Source: Toxonevra muliebris
Lineage: Eukaryota > Arthropoda > Insecta > Diptera > Pallopteridae
NCBI GenBank assembly: GCA_963691655.1
Contig: OY829326.1
Span: forward strand, 101,617,340-101,681,339
Length of the DNA stretch: 64,000 nt
Direction of reading: 5' to 3'
Positions 11,307-23,595 of the stretch are shown piece after piece. The stretch's first letter is position 1. Each line of letters opens with the position of its first letter. The notes below the pieces were generated by a model. That model was given only the letters and a program-made list of their open reading frames with translations. It had not been told where the DNA came from and did no database searches. The position numbers and the translations under genes were made by a program.

Positions 11307-11877
11307 TAGTGGCTAAATTAGAACATTTTGTTCGATAAGAAAAATTTCGTTTTTTATGTGTTACCTTCAACTCCTAGAGACTACTTATCTTGGGTGGCCC
11401 TTAGTGAAATTTTCTGAAGAGTATTTTTGTGGAATGTTTTAACCCTCCACCTCTCCTTAAACCTAGCTTTTGAAAGGTTTTAAAGAAAAAAGCCCAAAAT
11501 GACCCATTTTTGTGGGAATTAGAGGGTTAAAATGTTCTAAGGAAAATTTAAATATAGGCTGCCGAAGACAAGAACCACCTTAAATAAAATTTTTGATATG
11601 ATTTTTCTCATTGTTTGATTCGGTTTTTGATCAAAAAATTTCAGACTGTGACGTAGTAGAGCAAAAAGGAGTTTGAGCTTTTGTTACTGAGGTCAAATAA
11701 TATCGTTTGAAATTGGTTTGGTTTTGTCCCGAAACATTGACCCTCAAATTGTTGCATAGTGTAATTTATTTTTAAATTTTTTTGGTCAATGACAAGTTGT
11801 ACCTAAAATGTGCCAATATACCTTGTAGTTTAAAAAAGTCGGAAAAAGATACAATTGTACCTACTTTTCCATCACTG

Positions 11878-14063
11878 GTGTGCACGTGTGTGTGTGTGTG
11901 TATGGGTATATCTTTTTTGTCTCTTTGACAATTTAAACTACAGCAAGAACTGCTGTTGCTATTGCTACAGCACAGGCAATCTGCTGCTAACGTGGTTATT
12001 GTTATTGTTATTGCTCTATGTTACAATTACTGCTGCAATTTGCTAATTTGTTCACAATCTTTACTCAGCTTCATCCATATACTGGCTAGATAGATAAATA
12101 GATAGATAGATAGATATATTGGCTGCTGTAAGCAAACGACCGACATATGCATTCTCAGTGACTGTTCAGAGCAGCAGCGCAATAATAACAACAGTAACAA
12201 GAGTATAATATCATTGATTTTGACGTTTGACGCCGACGACATCGTTCTACTTTTTATATTCTCAAGCATTTTTTTTTTTGTCCTTGACCCAAAATATTCA
12301 CACTTTACTTCTGCTGTTGCTGCTACTACAAATATATATACTATTTTTGTTACATGCACATACGTACTAAGTATATATATATATATATATATATTCTATG
12401 AATATTATTGATTGTAATACTGAGAACAGGCAGTACTTATAACAACAACAACAACAGCATAAAACTAAATCTAGTTCAATGAAACATTTTGTCATATATT
12501 TCTGCTTATTTTTTTTGTTTAGTTTTTTATTCCAACATAAAATTTAATTCTTTACTATGGAGTCTATACAACAAATTACGAATGCAGTCAGGTCAGGTCA
12601 AATCTTTTAATTTTATAATTTATTATATTGCAATTTTAGTGCAATATTTGTACTCGCTGATGCAGCCGCATCATTTCGTTGAAATTTAATATTAATACAT
12701 TTCTTTTCTTTGAATTTGAAAAAATCGCTCAAATTTCTCCTCCATCAATTCACGGTCCTCCTTATTTTATTTGTTTCTGTTTAAAAATTGTAGTTATTAT
12801 TTTATTTCAAATTTAATATTTATTCTTTTCTCTCAAAAATTGCAAATTATTATTTATGCTGGCGTCAATTTTTAAAGATTTTAGATTTTATTTATTTTTT
12901 AAATATGATTTATGTATTTCAAATATTTAAAGGAAATGTGTGGGCACGTTTATTTGTTTATTAATGTGAGTTCACACACATGTGTCTGTATATGTGCTGG
13001 TGTATAAATGTGATTTTGTTAGCATGACGAAATACTATGTAGTTTTTAATTTTTTTCAAAGAATTTTCGCTTCAGATGTATGTATTTCTATGAATAATTT
13101 ATATTTACAAGTGAATACTTTTTGATTTCTTCCCAATTTTTTCATCAAATGTGCGAGCTCATACTAATTTATTTAATACACTCTCCACCAGAAAACATAA
13201 ATACATTTCAATTTGGTAATTAGTAGCTTAAAGCAGTGGTGGCCATTTCATATGCTTGTTATAGAGAGAGAAGGTTCCGCATGAAAGAGGAAGTCTAAAA
13301 CTGGGTCAAACAACCATCGGCGAACATCAACTCTCTTAATTTTAATTCTTGCGGGGCGCTGCGCCTTGAATAACATAATCAGGTTTATTTTTCGCAATCA
13401 AAACTTATATTTTAAATCTGTTGGAGCTGGCATCATAAATAGAATCAATAGTATATGAACGAAATGTTATACTCCCATTTGTTGTAAGGGAAATGCATTC
13501 AGAATTGTGTCCTTCAACCAGGAAATTACCTAAAACACACATCGAGATTGAATAAGTCATAGCTAACTGAATAAAAAATCACTGTAATGAATTGGTCACC
13601 ATAATCACCAGACTTAATAATAAAAAAAAATTAGTGACGGCTCTCGCGATCGATGATGTGTAAACATCAGTGTTTAACTGCTTATATACTTTTAATTGAT
13701 ATTTATTTTCTTGTTTCATATAGCGGTCTTATTTACTTGGTCTATGAGTATAAAGTTCTTACAGACTAATTTAAAGAGCTTTAACTCATTTTGGCCTGGC
13801 ACTACATCCAATTTGGAAAATTTTCAAAACGCAATTTCCATATGAATTGTAAACATTGTATGAGTCGGTTATCAACACTGCCTACTGCTTTTAAATACAA
13901 CCCTACCAGCCATTTTTGCCAACTTTAACCGCAGCCAACTTACTTCACTTTTCTTTTGTATATTGTAAAGTAGTAGTGTGCTTTTTGTCATTTATAAATA
14001 ATCTCAAGAAATCACTAGTAATCTGTTTAAGATTCAGAATATAAATTTTTGATATTTAGGTTA
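11878..14063. other. Non-coding DNA with GT, GATA and TA microsatellites
   Basis: GT repeats lie at about 11883-11901, a GATA-type run at about 12086-12118, and a TA run at about 12369-12394. Around 13230-13380 is a GC-richer island containing GGCGCTGCGCC. No coding or RNA gene was recognised. Confidence 0.55.
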
Positions 14064-14920
14064 GGTTAAGTGGCTGTCTTTCGACTCACTTAGGCCTGTT
14101 TAAGGCACAAGGTTTGGTTAAGTGGCTGTCTTTCGACTCACTTAGGCCTGTTTAAGGCACATTGTGGTACCAAACCAGTGAAGGTCTAGAGCTTTCTCTC
14201 TACTTCCCTAGATCTTCTTCAAACCATCCTGTGGATTTCTTAAAACGACCCACTTTCGCTAGCTTCAACCGAGAAACCTCCTCAACACTGTCAAGGAAAT
14301 CGAATCCAAGCTCGGAAAACCTTTTTCTTCATAGAGCCATGCATCCACACAAGAGATGCTTTACGGTTTCCTCTTCTTCAGAAGTCATGATGTGGTACCC
14401 CCGTCTACTTGCATATCTACCAATTAGACAATGACCTTTTAGTACCCCTATTGTATTTCTTACTTGCCTATGGAATTTCAACAGTGGTTTAGTGCGGCGT
14501 GGTTCCCCTGTGGCCAGGTTTGCGTACTTATTAGGCAAGATGATAACTGAAATTTGCAATTTCGAAAGTTTTTCTATCCATGTACTTACAGTTTAAGTGT
14601 GGCATATGTACTTTATCTGGGTGAATAGTCAACGTTGTACCTTCCCTAGCAAGATCATCTGCCTTGCAAATTGCCTTTTATGTTTCTATGACCTGGGACC
14701 CAGACCAGGTTTATATTAAAGTATTTATTTATTTATGGCTATGTACTACAGTTTTTCGACGAGTGCCTTTATGATCAACAGACCCTTCTCTTATAGCTAT
14801 TATTTCTGCCTGAAAAACAATGCAATAAGGATAAACTGACGCCTAACTTTTCAGAATATATCCTTCCACCTACCTTGTCATTAAGTTTTGATCCGTCAGT
14901 GTAATCGCTTACTTTATTCT
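14064..14920 (-). pseudogene. LINE 3' end with RNase H, degraded
   Basis: On the - strand, 14920-14640 gives pieces of an RNase H domain (TDGSKLNDKVGGR, then an AEIIAIRE-like piece, then ADDLAREGTT) broken by stops and frameshifts. The stretch 14560-14330 reads GHCLIGRY, then EEEETVKHLLCGCMAL, the zinc-knuckle-like tail of I/R1-type LINE ORF2 proteins. The stretch 14330-14170 continues with STGWFEEDLGK. The 3' untranslated end (14064-14167) holds a 52-bp segment in two tandem copies. A LINE of the same general kind is at 57023-58212. Confidence 0.82.
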
Positions 14921-17360
14921 TACAATCCATGTAGCCACTACCCCAATCCTCTTTTGAGGATTTTAGAACTTAAAAAATAAAAGAAATTTGTTTCTGAATT
15001 TTAAAGGGTAAAGTAATTTTTGACTTACCTCGAGAAAATAAGGTGTAAAAATATATATATATAAGGACCTGTGAAGTTATAATTTCTATATCAAGTTTGT
15101 TTGTTTGTTTTATCTAGCTGAATTTCTCATTTCAAATACAAAATAATTAATTTTAATATTTTTTGTTGATTTTCGGGACCACTTTCAGGAATAGTATGTT
15201 TCCTTGACCTTTAAATCAGGTGAAATGCAATACTTTTAAATTATGGAAATGCAATTTTAAAGTCAGTATATATAGAAATATTAAACCGTGATTACTTTTG
15301 GGGAAAACGTATAAATGTATTTTTGACGAATTTTTAAAGTTGCTGGTCGTTAAATCGTCCAATCTGGCCAAAATGAGTTAATAACTTAATTATATCAAAG
15401 TCACGCCTTTGCAGAGTATTTATGGATAAGTGATTTTTTATTAAATAGTTTTAGTTGCTTTTGCTTTATTCAAGGCATAATTATAGAGTTTCTGTTAAAT
15501 AACGATTTATTTTATTTTTTAAATTGTATATATATTTTTTTTAAATTTTTATTGGTATATTTTAAGTTTTGAAGATTTTCGAAAAAATAAGTTTCAGTTG
15601 CATAAGATATAGCCACTACTGTATATGCACGTAACTAAATTTATGGTAGAGGAAGGAAATACTCGTAAGTAGAGCAATAATAAAATAACAACAAATAAAA
15701 AGCTAGACTTTGTAAATTTTTTCACTCTCTTACTCTCGATCTCATGTACTTGTTGTTTTGCTCTTGTGCGCTCTCTCTCTCTTTCTGTGATTCCGTTTTA
15801 TATGCGCTCTCTTATATACGCTCATATGCCTCTTTTTTTTTTTGGTTGTTGTATTTTGGTTTTCTTTTTGTAAATGAGGCCAAAGACTTGAAACGCCAAA
15901 AACAAAAATTAAACCTCGTTTTATACTCTGAGCGCCATCATACATGCGTCAGTTTAAACGATTTGTTGTTGTTTTTTCTTTCTTCATTTCTTCTTTTTGT
16001 TGTTTTTGTTATTATTATTTTTTTATGTAGTTATTTCATTTAATTTTTATTTATAGGCAGTTTTTTTTTATTTGATTCCTCAACTTTTTCCGTTTTGTTA
16101 TATATGTATGTATGCATTTTTTGTAAGAAAAAAGTGTGTACAAATTCATCTCTCTCTTGCTTAGTATATATTTGTTGTTTTTATTTTTGTAAGTAAACAA
16201 TTGTTGACCTTATTACTACTATTGTTATGTTAGTTGTGGTTACGACTATTACAATTACGATATTTGTTTTTATTTTCATTTTCCTTTTCTTTTTTATTTA
16301 TTTTACAATAAAAGTCCATTGTTTTATTTTTTGATTTTTTTTTTGGAACATAAATCTTTAGCATTTTATTGATTGATTTTAATTGTTTTCCTCAATTGTC
16401 GGCAAATTTGTTTATTGTAATTGTTGTTATTGTTTCAATTGCTATTGAGACTCAGAAAGGGTGGGTGGTCATAATGCTAAATACCAATATATTTAGCTTT
16501 GTTTATTTTTAGAACTTATTTGAATAACTTGATTAAATTAAGTTTTCATATGTTTTAGTTTTATTTCGAAACTTCATTCGCTTCATTTTAGTTTCGTTTA
16601 GTTTTTTCAAAGTGGAAAGTATCCTAATAGTTTTTATTTTATATATATATATTTTTTAAGAAGTACATGCACACGGTAATTTGAAACTGGACGCCAGGTA
16701 GTTATCAATGCACGAAAATATTGTATTAGTTTAACTCTTTTTTTTTTTTTTTTTGTGAAGTTTGTTATCACTTGCAGTTCGATTGATATTGGCAAACACG
16801 TGTGCTGATATCCCGTGGTGTGTGGTCGGCTGTTGGTTTTCATTCATAGGCAACAATAATATTTTAATCACAAAACAAAAAGATTAAAAAAAAACCTTTC
16901 AACTCCTTTGAAACGAACAAATTGTAAATGATGAATCAGAGAAAATGTTAAGAATCTTAAAAGATTGAAGGAAAAGTGCGTAGCATGACATGTTCCTCAA
17001 CTTTCGGCTTAAAATTTATTGTTTGAAATTCCATGCTTCTAGTTTTTCTGCTATTGCAAATGAATTTTCTCGAACTTTATAATTCTTTAATAAAATTTTG
17101 TTGATTGCCTAAATTAATGAAGCATTTACGAAATTTTTAAGTCTTTAATGTTTCCTTCAATACTTTTTACTTAAAATAAAAAAATAATAGCTCCCCATAG
17201 TTAACATATTTTTTTAAGAAATTCCCAAAATCTTAACGATATCTTTTCTAAGAGTGTTTTCAATATCATTGGTATTAGGTTTTCGATATTGCGAACAAGG
17301 GTATGCGTTTTTCTCGTTGATCATTTGCGAAACATCGATTACACTGTACAACAGCAAAAT
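14921..17360. other. Non-coding A/T-rich DNA
   Basis: No gene was recognised. CT-rich stretches at 15721-15800 and 16148-16160 resemble GAGA-factor sites. Poly-T runs produce several spurious short frames. Confidence 0.55.
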
Positions 17361-17709
17361 AGTATCTGAGTTCTGGTCCGGTTTTTCTGGAGTATTTTTG
17401 GTCGCTGATCACGAATCTGTAAAAAAAAATTTTCGTGCCAGCTCGGGTTGAAAATTTGATAACATTTTCTGCACGAATTATGCAATTTTCGGAGTTTTAG
17501 ATGAAAAAAAATTTTTAAATTTTTTTGTGTATTGGTAGATGCTCTTTTTTTTTTTGTAAATTTTTTAATGCGAGGGGTTCATGGATGATGAAATGATTCG
17601 TGATCAGCTGCAAAAAATACTGCAAAAAGTCTCATTTTGTTGGACAGTGTTATCATCGAAAAGGAAAGAAATTCTAGGTAAAACAAAATTGGACCACAAC
17701 TCAGATACT
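17361..17709. mobile_element. Inverted-repeat element (AGTATCTGAGTTSTGGTCC ends)
   Basis: AGTATCTGAGTTCTGGTCC at 17361-17379 is mirrored by GGACCACAACTCAGATACT at 17691-17709, an 18-of-19 match. Inside, GATCACGAATC and GATTCGTGATC form a second inverted pair. The roughly 350-bp size and lack of coding fit a MITE. No target duplication was established, and no second copy was seen. Confidence 0.55.
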
Positions 17710-18325
17710 GTTTAAAAGTCTCATTTTGTCTGTTTCAAACTCAAACAAATGCTCGCTTGCTTATTTTTCGCACTTTCTTTGCACTCACGCTGTGTCATAA
17801 CATCTCTCCATTCAAAACGTAGCAAATGCATGCAAACGCACAATTTAACTAAGTTTATGAAAACGTGAATAATGCATTCGATTCGGTTCTTTTGTTTTTT
17901 TTTTCTTCGGGCCATTAAGATATGGACGAAATCCTCCGCATACTTTGAGCCATTATATGAGATATAAAATTTAGACTGACAAAAATGAAAAAATTAATCA
18001 TACTTATAAAGATATGCTCGAAAATTCCCACTTAAGTAAGAAAAAAAAGAATATGGTTTATGATGCACTTCCAAGAAGATAACGGCGTGGCAAAAATGTT
18101 GCGACTAAATTGTTCGAGTAACTGAGCGAAAAATGTACGAGCAAAATTTGGACACCAATTTTAGCCGCACAAACAAACACCGAAGTGCCGTATAAAGCGT
18201 TAAAAACACAGAAGCCTGCCCCAGCATAGGCTGGGAGAAGATCACCGCAAAGGCGAAATATAAAATAAAGCGCGCAACAGCAACAAAGACACACACAGTT
18301 AGCACAAAGAAAAGAAAAGCACAAA

Positions 18326-19468
18326 TGTGCTACGCTAAGTGTGCTACAACATTAAAAGATGTATACTAACAACTATGTATGGGTGTATACTACAAAACTA
18401 CAATTGGCAGAAGCAACAAAACAATACATTCCAGTGGCGACAGTCTGCACAATCGAATAACAGTATAGCTCGCGGTGTGCTATAAAAAGGCGAACGCAGC
18501 AAAGATTTTGCTCTACGTACCTCTGGTAAGTACAAGTAGTGGGCAAAATACAATAGTTAGTTAGGAAAATTAGAATTCGACACGACGGACAAAATTTGGG
18601 AGGACAGAAAAACTCCAAGTCTTGTAACCTGTGAAGACGTGTGCGGCTTGCCGTTAAGCGTCGGAGGAACAACAAGCCGACCTGGTCTAACAGACAAGGT
18701 ATCACGACCGACGCACGATACCGCGTGGTACATTGCAGTCAGTCTAGCCGTAGCAGCGCTACACCAGCGCGATCCATTGCATTCGACCGTTATACGCCAG
18801 TCCACGCACAGCAGCGCTACGCAAGCGCGATCAATCGCATTCGCCCGTTATACGCCAGTCTACGCACAGCAGCGCTATACCAGCGCGATCCATTGCATTC
18901 GACCGTTATACGACAGTCTAGCCACAGCAGCGCTACGCCAGCGCAATCCATCGCATTCGCCCGTTATACGACAGTCTAGCCACAGCAGCGCTACGCAAGC
19001 GCGATCAATCGCATTCGCGCGTTATACGCCAGCTCACGCATAGCAGCGCTACACCAGCGCGATCCATTGTATTCGACCGTTATACGCCAGTCTACACTCA
19101 GCAACGCTACGCCAGCGCGATCCACTGTATTCACCAATTACACGCCAGTCCACGCACAGCAGCGCTACGCCAGCGCAATCCATTGCATTCGCCCGTTATA
19201 CGCCAGCCCACGCACAGCAGCGCTACACCAGCGCGATCCATCAGTTACACACCAGCCCGTTAAATATTAAGTTGATTAATTGAATTATTCGAAGTGACAT
19301 TGTTAGGTTAATTTATTAGTGAAATTAAACCTGAATTATTGTTAAAATAAAAACCTGTGTGTCTAAATAAAGTGAGGGTCCCCTGCAAAATATAAATTTT
19401 GTAACGCGAAGAACCTCTGGAGCCCGCTGAGACTACCCCAGCCTCAGACCGGGAAACGGTTCGTTACA
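18326..19468 (+). mobile_element. Possible solo LTR-like block
   Basis: This stretch is clearly less A/T-rich than its surroundings. It starts TGTGCTACGC and ends CGTTACA (TG...CA, as LTRs do). It has a TATA-like TATAAAAAGGCG near 18481 and an AATAAAG-type signal near 19366. About 1.14 kb would suit a long Ty3/gypsy-type LTR. No reliable target duplication, primer-binding site or partner LTR was found, so this is inference. The less A/T-rich sequence actually begins near 18060, so the left border is uncertain. Confidence 0.35.
18752..19256. repeat. 58-bp minisatellite, nine units
   Basis: The word AGCAGCGCTAC or a one-base variant recurs at 18752, 18810, 18868, 18926, 18984, 19042, 19100, 19158 and 19216, always 58 bp apart. 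Each unit also has CCAGCGCGATCC-like and CGTTATACGCCAGTC-like parts. Units differ by a few substitutions but not in length. Since 58 is not a multiple of three, the long overlapping open frames here shift phase at every unit and are not genes. Confidence 0.96.
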
Positions 19469-20179
19469 AAATAATATAGATGAATGCGTAGTTTTTCAAT
19501 TCTGTATAAACATCGCATTCCTGGTGTTCTGGGTGGCATTCGGTTAGTTATTTTTGTGAAGCAAATACCTGCCATTTGAAAATAAATATTTTAGTGATTT
19601 GCGAAAATTTGTGCTCATTCTTACAATACTTGTGGTCGACTGTACAAAATTTAGTGTTAACATTATTATCCATCCATTTAGCGAACACTTTAGTTCACTT
19701 TCAATTGTATCCGCGAACTACGATTAAAAAAAACGTTTATCTTGAGTTTTAAAATCAACTTATAATCCTTGTGCTATTGCAGTCAGACTGAAAGAGTCAC
19801 TGAATTCTTCAAATTTATTCTCACTCTGAACATGGAATCATTTGTGAGTAGTTCTCATAGCAAATCAGAAGATCTCTGATTTTTCAATCTCTATTTTTGA
19901 AAGAGCGTTTCATTTCAAAAAATACGCTAAGGTGGACGTTCTCTATGCAGATGAGTTGTGCCGGGTTTTCACTATGTTATTTTCAATGGGATAAAGAGAG
20001 AGAGAAAGAAAATGTTTCTCATATGAAATTGTCAGCATGTTGGCAAATTTTATTGAATTTGAAAGTAATAAAAAATCCTTTTCTCGAAATATATTTTCCG
20101 AACAATGTTAAATAACTAAATATACACATCTCTTCAATATAAATAATACTTATAAATTCTTAAATTTACTTTCTTTCAG
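19469..20179. other. Non-coding sequence before the Trf2 exon
   Basis: No coding exon was recognised. The stretch ends in a good splice acceptor (TTTACTTTCTTTCAG at about 20166-20179). It is therefore probably the end of a 5' intron of Trf2 whose upstream exon(s) I could not locate. Confidence 0.5.
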
Positions 20180-20826
20180 ACTGCGTTAAGGAACAACTAC
20201 AACAACAACAAAATCAATACAATACTAAACAAAAAAGGAGAAAGAAAGGAAGACTTAACTTTTCTAGTATTTTGGAATGAATTATCAAATCAAAGATTTA
20301 ATTTAAAGGAAAAACTATAAAAAGAACAAATTATTTAAAAAAAAAACAAAAAAATACACCCACAAAAAGCCTTATTTAAATACAAAACAAACCAAAAAAT
20401 CGAAAAAAAAAACAAACAATAAAAAGCCTTCACATTCAAAACTCGAAGTAAAACAAAAAAAAAAAAAAAAAAAAAAAACTTTAGCAAGTTACCGAAAACT
20501 AAAAATCCAAATCCAAATAGACAACAAAAACAAATCAAAAAGAAAAATTGAAGGAAAAATTGTAATTGTCGAATTGTCGAAACCAAACGGAAAAGTCTTC
20601 TCGCATATCACAAAAAACAACAAGGAGAAAATCTTAAGAAATCAACAAAAGCAATCATATTTATCAACAACTACAACAACAGTAATAGTAATAATAACAA
20701 TACATCATAATCATCAACAACAACAACATCATCATACATACTAGTAATCAATTAACAAGCAACAGAAGCAGCAGCAGCAGCTATAACGAACAAAGTTATA
20801 GAAGCAAGCAGCTCGCCAATCAACAA
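20180..20826 (+). promoter_or_regulatory. Trf2: Trf2 5' leader (A-rich 5' UTR)
   Basis: After a consensus acceptor at 20178-20179, about 650 bases of very A-rich, CAA/CAG-repeat sequence lead to the start codon. In the Trf2 frame the last upstream stop is TAA at 20695-20697, so 20698-20826 is open but has no ATG. Fly Trf2 is known to make short and long isoforms. A long unstructured A-rich leader would suit cap-independent or reinitiating translation of the short form, but that is inference. Confidence 0.6.
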
Positions 20827-22892
20827 ATGTATATCAGCAACAATAGCAACATTGGTATGGCCACTTTGTTGCAACAGAATAAGAATTGCATGAAAACACT
20901 TACAACAACAGCGTCAGCAGCAACAAATGGCGGCAATAGCAATAACATCGGTGTTGGGGGTGGCGGTGTTGGCGGTGTCAGCTGCAATAGCAGCAGCAAC
21001 AATAACAATGTGATAAGTGGTGTCGTTGGAGCAACAGGTGGTATCGGTGGTGTTGGCGGTAGTCTTGCAACAACAACACTTGGTAGCAGTAATATTTCTG
21101 TGCTGCCACAAATAACGCAAACAATATTGTTACGAAATGGTGCTACAACTGGTGCAATCGTACTAACAAACGGTGCAAGTGGTAAGTAACAGAAGAGGAG
21201 GAGAAGAGGAAATAAAAATAATACTCTCCCTCTCTATTTGTGTACTCTTTGTTTGCAGTCTCTGTGCTCATTCACGTTTTCTTCCTCTCTCTCTCTCTCT
21301 CTTTGTTCCTTTGTTCTGTTAGTCAATACTAATTCACTCTCCCTTTTGTTCACTCTCTCCCACAGGCTTTCACCCATCTACCACACATACACACCACCAA
21401 CAGCCAAAGCAAGTGTTGCATGCCTATGGTGTTTCCACATTGCAACAAATTCGGTTGCAGCAACATCAGCAGCAGCAACAACCACAAAAGTCTTCTTCGA
21501 ATCCCAGTAACTCCATCTCAACATCCGCACCAACGTCAGCAATAACTACAACCACAACAGCATCGCAACAACATTTCAGTTCAGTTCCTAATGGCAATTC
21601 CGGTGGTGGCGGTGGAAATACCAATAACAATAATACCAATCATGTATCAACACAATTGCAACAACATCAACACGTTTTTGCCACAACATTACCATCGACT
21701 CCTGACGCTGCACCCATTGCCGCAGCCGATGAACAAGAACCAGAACCAGAAATTGATATTGTCATTAACAATGTCGTTTGCTCCTTTAGCGTGCGTTGCC
21801 ATTTAAATTTGCGCGAGATTGCGCTCAACGGTTTCAATGTCGAATATCGGCGTGAAAATGGCATGGTCACAATGAAGTTGCGTCGTCCTTATACCACCGC
21901 ATCGATATGGTCATCGGGCCGTATTACATGCACTGGTGCAACCTCCGAAGAACAAGTGAGCTTTATTTGAAGATACATACATTTTGATGATATATAATTT
22001 TATTATTGCATTTTTTCAGGCGAAAATTGCCGCACGTCGTTACGCCCGCTGCCTCGAGAAGCTAGGCTTCCGTGCTCGTTTTCATAATTTCCGTGTCGTC
22101 AATGTGTTGGGTACATGCAGCATGCCATGGGCAATCAAAATTGTGAATTTTTCCGAACGCTACAAGAAGGAGGCCAGTTATGAGCCTGAGTTGCATCCGG
22201 GCGTTACGTACAAATTACGTGTTCCAAAGGCCACTTTAAAGATATTCTCAACAGGAAGCATTACAGTGACAGGTTAGTGTTTGACTAAGTGACTAACAGC
22301 ACAATTATTAATTTCAATTTGATTTAAACGATTTCTCTCATTTACTACAGCTGCCAGTGTTGCAAATGTACAACTTGCCATCGAACATATTTTCCCACTT
22401 GTCTATGAATTCCGTAAGAAGCGTTCACCCGAAGAGCTCGAGCAATTGCGTCTTAAGCAGCTACATGCTCACAACCGCGTTTGTTCTTCTGCAGTCGCTG
22501 AAATTGTCGAAGTCGATAGCGAGACGATCAACGATATTGTTACACATTCCCCGCCTTTTGTTACTACAGATGCTGATGCTCGGGATGAAGTTGGCACCAA
22601 CTCCAATGCCGCTACTTCTGCATCCGCAATCGCCTGCACGAAATTACTAACTGCAACAGCAACAGCAGGAGCAGGTAAACGCGCATTTGCCACTACCGAT
22701 ATGCTAAGCAACATGAAACGAAAACGTAAAAGACTTGATAACGGTGGTGGTAGTGATGTTGACTACGATGAGGATGGGCTTGAAATTGAAAATATTGATG
22801 ATCCGGAGATCATCGATGAGAGCAACATTATAGTGTGCTCGGAATATGACGATCTGGATGATTTGATTGAAGAAGACGATGATGATTTGTAA
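20827..22892 (+). CDS. Trf2: TBP-related factor 2 (TRF2), short isoform
   Basis: TRF2 is a nuclear general transcription factor that replaces TBP at TATA-less promoters in flies (histone H1, ribosomal protein and DPE-type promoters). Four exons join in phase: 20827-21181, 21366-21955, 22020-22272 and 22351-22892, all with GT/AG introns (184, 64 and 78 bp). They give 579 residues; Drosophila short TRF2 is about 630. Residues 1-245 are low complexity (Gly, Asn, Ser, Gln runs). Residues about 247-420 are the TBP-like saddle with two repeats, carrying SSGRITCTGATSEEQ, ARRYARCLEKLGF and later KIFSTGSITVTAAS. The tail has a basic KRKRKR patch and a strongly acidic end (EEDDDDL). In repeat 1 the TBP 'IFSSGK' phenylalanine position is Trp (ASIWSSG), consistent with loss of TATA binding. 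MYISNN is chosen as the start because it is the first ATG after an in-frame stop. A longer isoform would need exons not found here. Confidence 0.96.
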
Positions 22893-23595
22893 GCGAAGCG
22901 AAAACGGACAAAACTTTAGATTTCTGTTTGTTTTGAGTGTACCATCTCCGCAAATTGAATATGCGCTGCAATAATTTAAAAACTACTGCACATGAAAATG
23001 AAAAAAAAAAAAAAAAAAAACTTAAAACTTATGCCAAAATTGAGAAAAAGCGTTAAATCAACAAGTCGATGATAAAAACCCAAATGATTAACGCTTCGTC
23101 ATCATCAAGTTAAGCTACATAACAAAAATAAAAAACCATAAACACTTTTTGATAAAAGTATAATTAATTTATCATACCTAAACAATACAATTATACACTC
23201 ACCCACACATACATATATATACATTTACAAATAAATGCATACATACATACAATACAAAACCAAATCAAATTCTTCGTCCCAAAATTGTATTCTTTTTAAA
23301 TTTTTTCGATTAGAAAAAAGTTCGTTTACATATATTTTTTTTTTAGATATATTATTCTTTATATTATATGTATATCACATTTCATTGCTATAAAAAATAT
23401 TATTGTACGCTATAATTTGCGTGTTACAAACAAAAAAAAAACAACAAGAAAAACAACAGCAACAACAACCACACTAATAGTAGCATGTGGAACCAAATGC
23501 CAGAAGTAGTGTGAAAGTTATAAAAACACACAGCAAACCAAACCACTACTATTACTAACTGAATATTGAGCCAAAAATTAACAATTACTTTTAAG
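22893..23595 (+). other. Trf2: Trf2 3' UTR, first part
   Basis: A/C-rich untranslated sequence follows the stop. A canonical AATAAA lies at 23230-23235, a possible first polyadenylation site. The same UTR-like composition (AAC/CAA repeats) continues to a consensus donor AAG/GTAAGT at 23595/23596. Confidence 0.6.

Larger units (their letters stand above)
9754..11877. mobile_element. Decayed hAT transposon, copy A (TGTACCTA family)
   Basis: The ends are inverted: CAGTGATGG on the left and CCATCACTG on the right. Just inside both ends are several TGTACCTA-type words, matching a second copy at 41995-45062. The flanking 8-mers ATGTTCAT and GTGTGCAC agree at five of eight positions, as for an old hAT duplication. 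A hAT transposase fragment at 11076-11306 supports the class. The element has been invaded by a maT-type element (about 10026-10690) and by a TTAA-flanked MITE (10732-11000). Confidence 0.8.

Noticed and set aside
18639..19043. Two long overlapping open frames (134 and 112 codons)
   Set aside because: They run across the 58-bp minisatellite; the unit is not a multiple of three, so the peptide changes frame every unit, and the frames exist only because the repeat lacks stops.
18326..19468. A full LTR retrotransposon
   Set aside because: No internal coding region, primer-binding site or second LTR was found, and the flanks do not give a convincing target duplication; kept only as a low-confidence LTR-like block.
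22469..22714. Antisense open frame over the last Trf2 exon
   Set aside because: It is a shadow of the Trf2 coding frame; the + strand frame carries the conserved protein.
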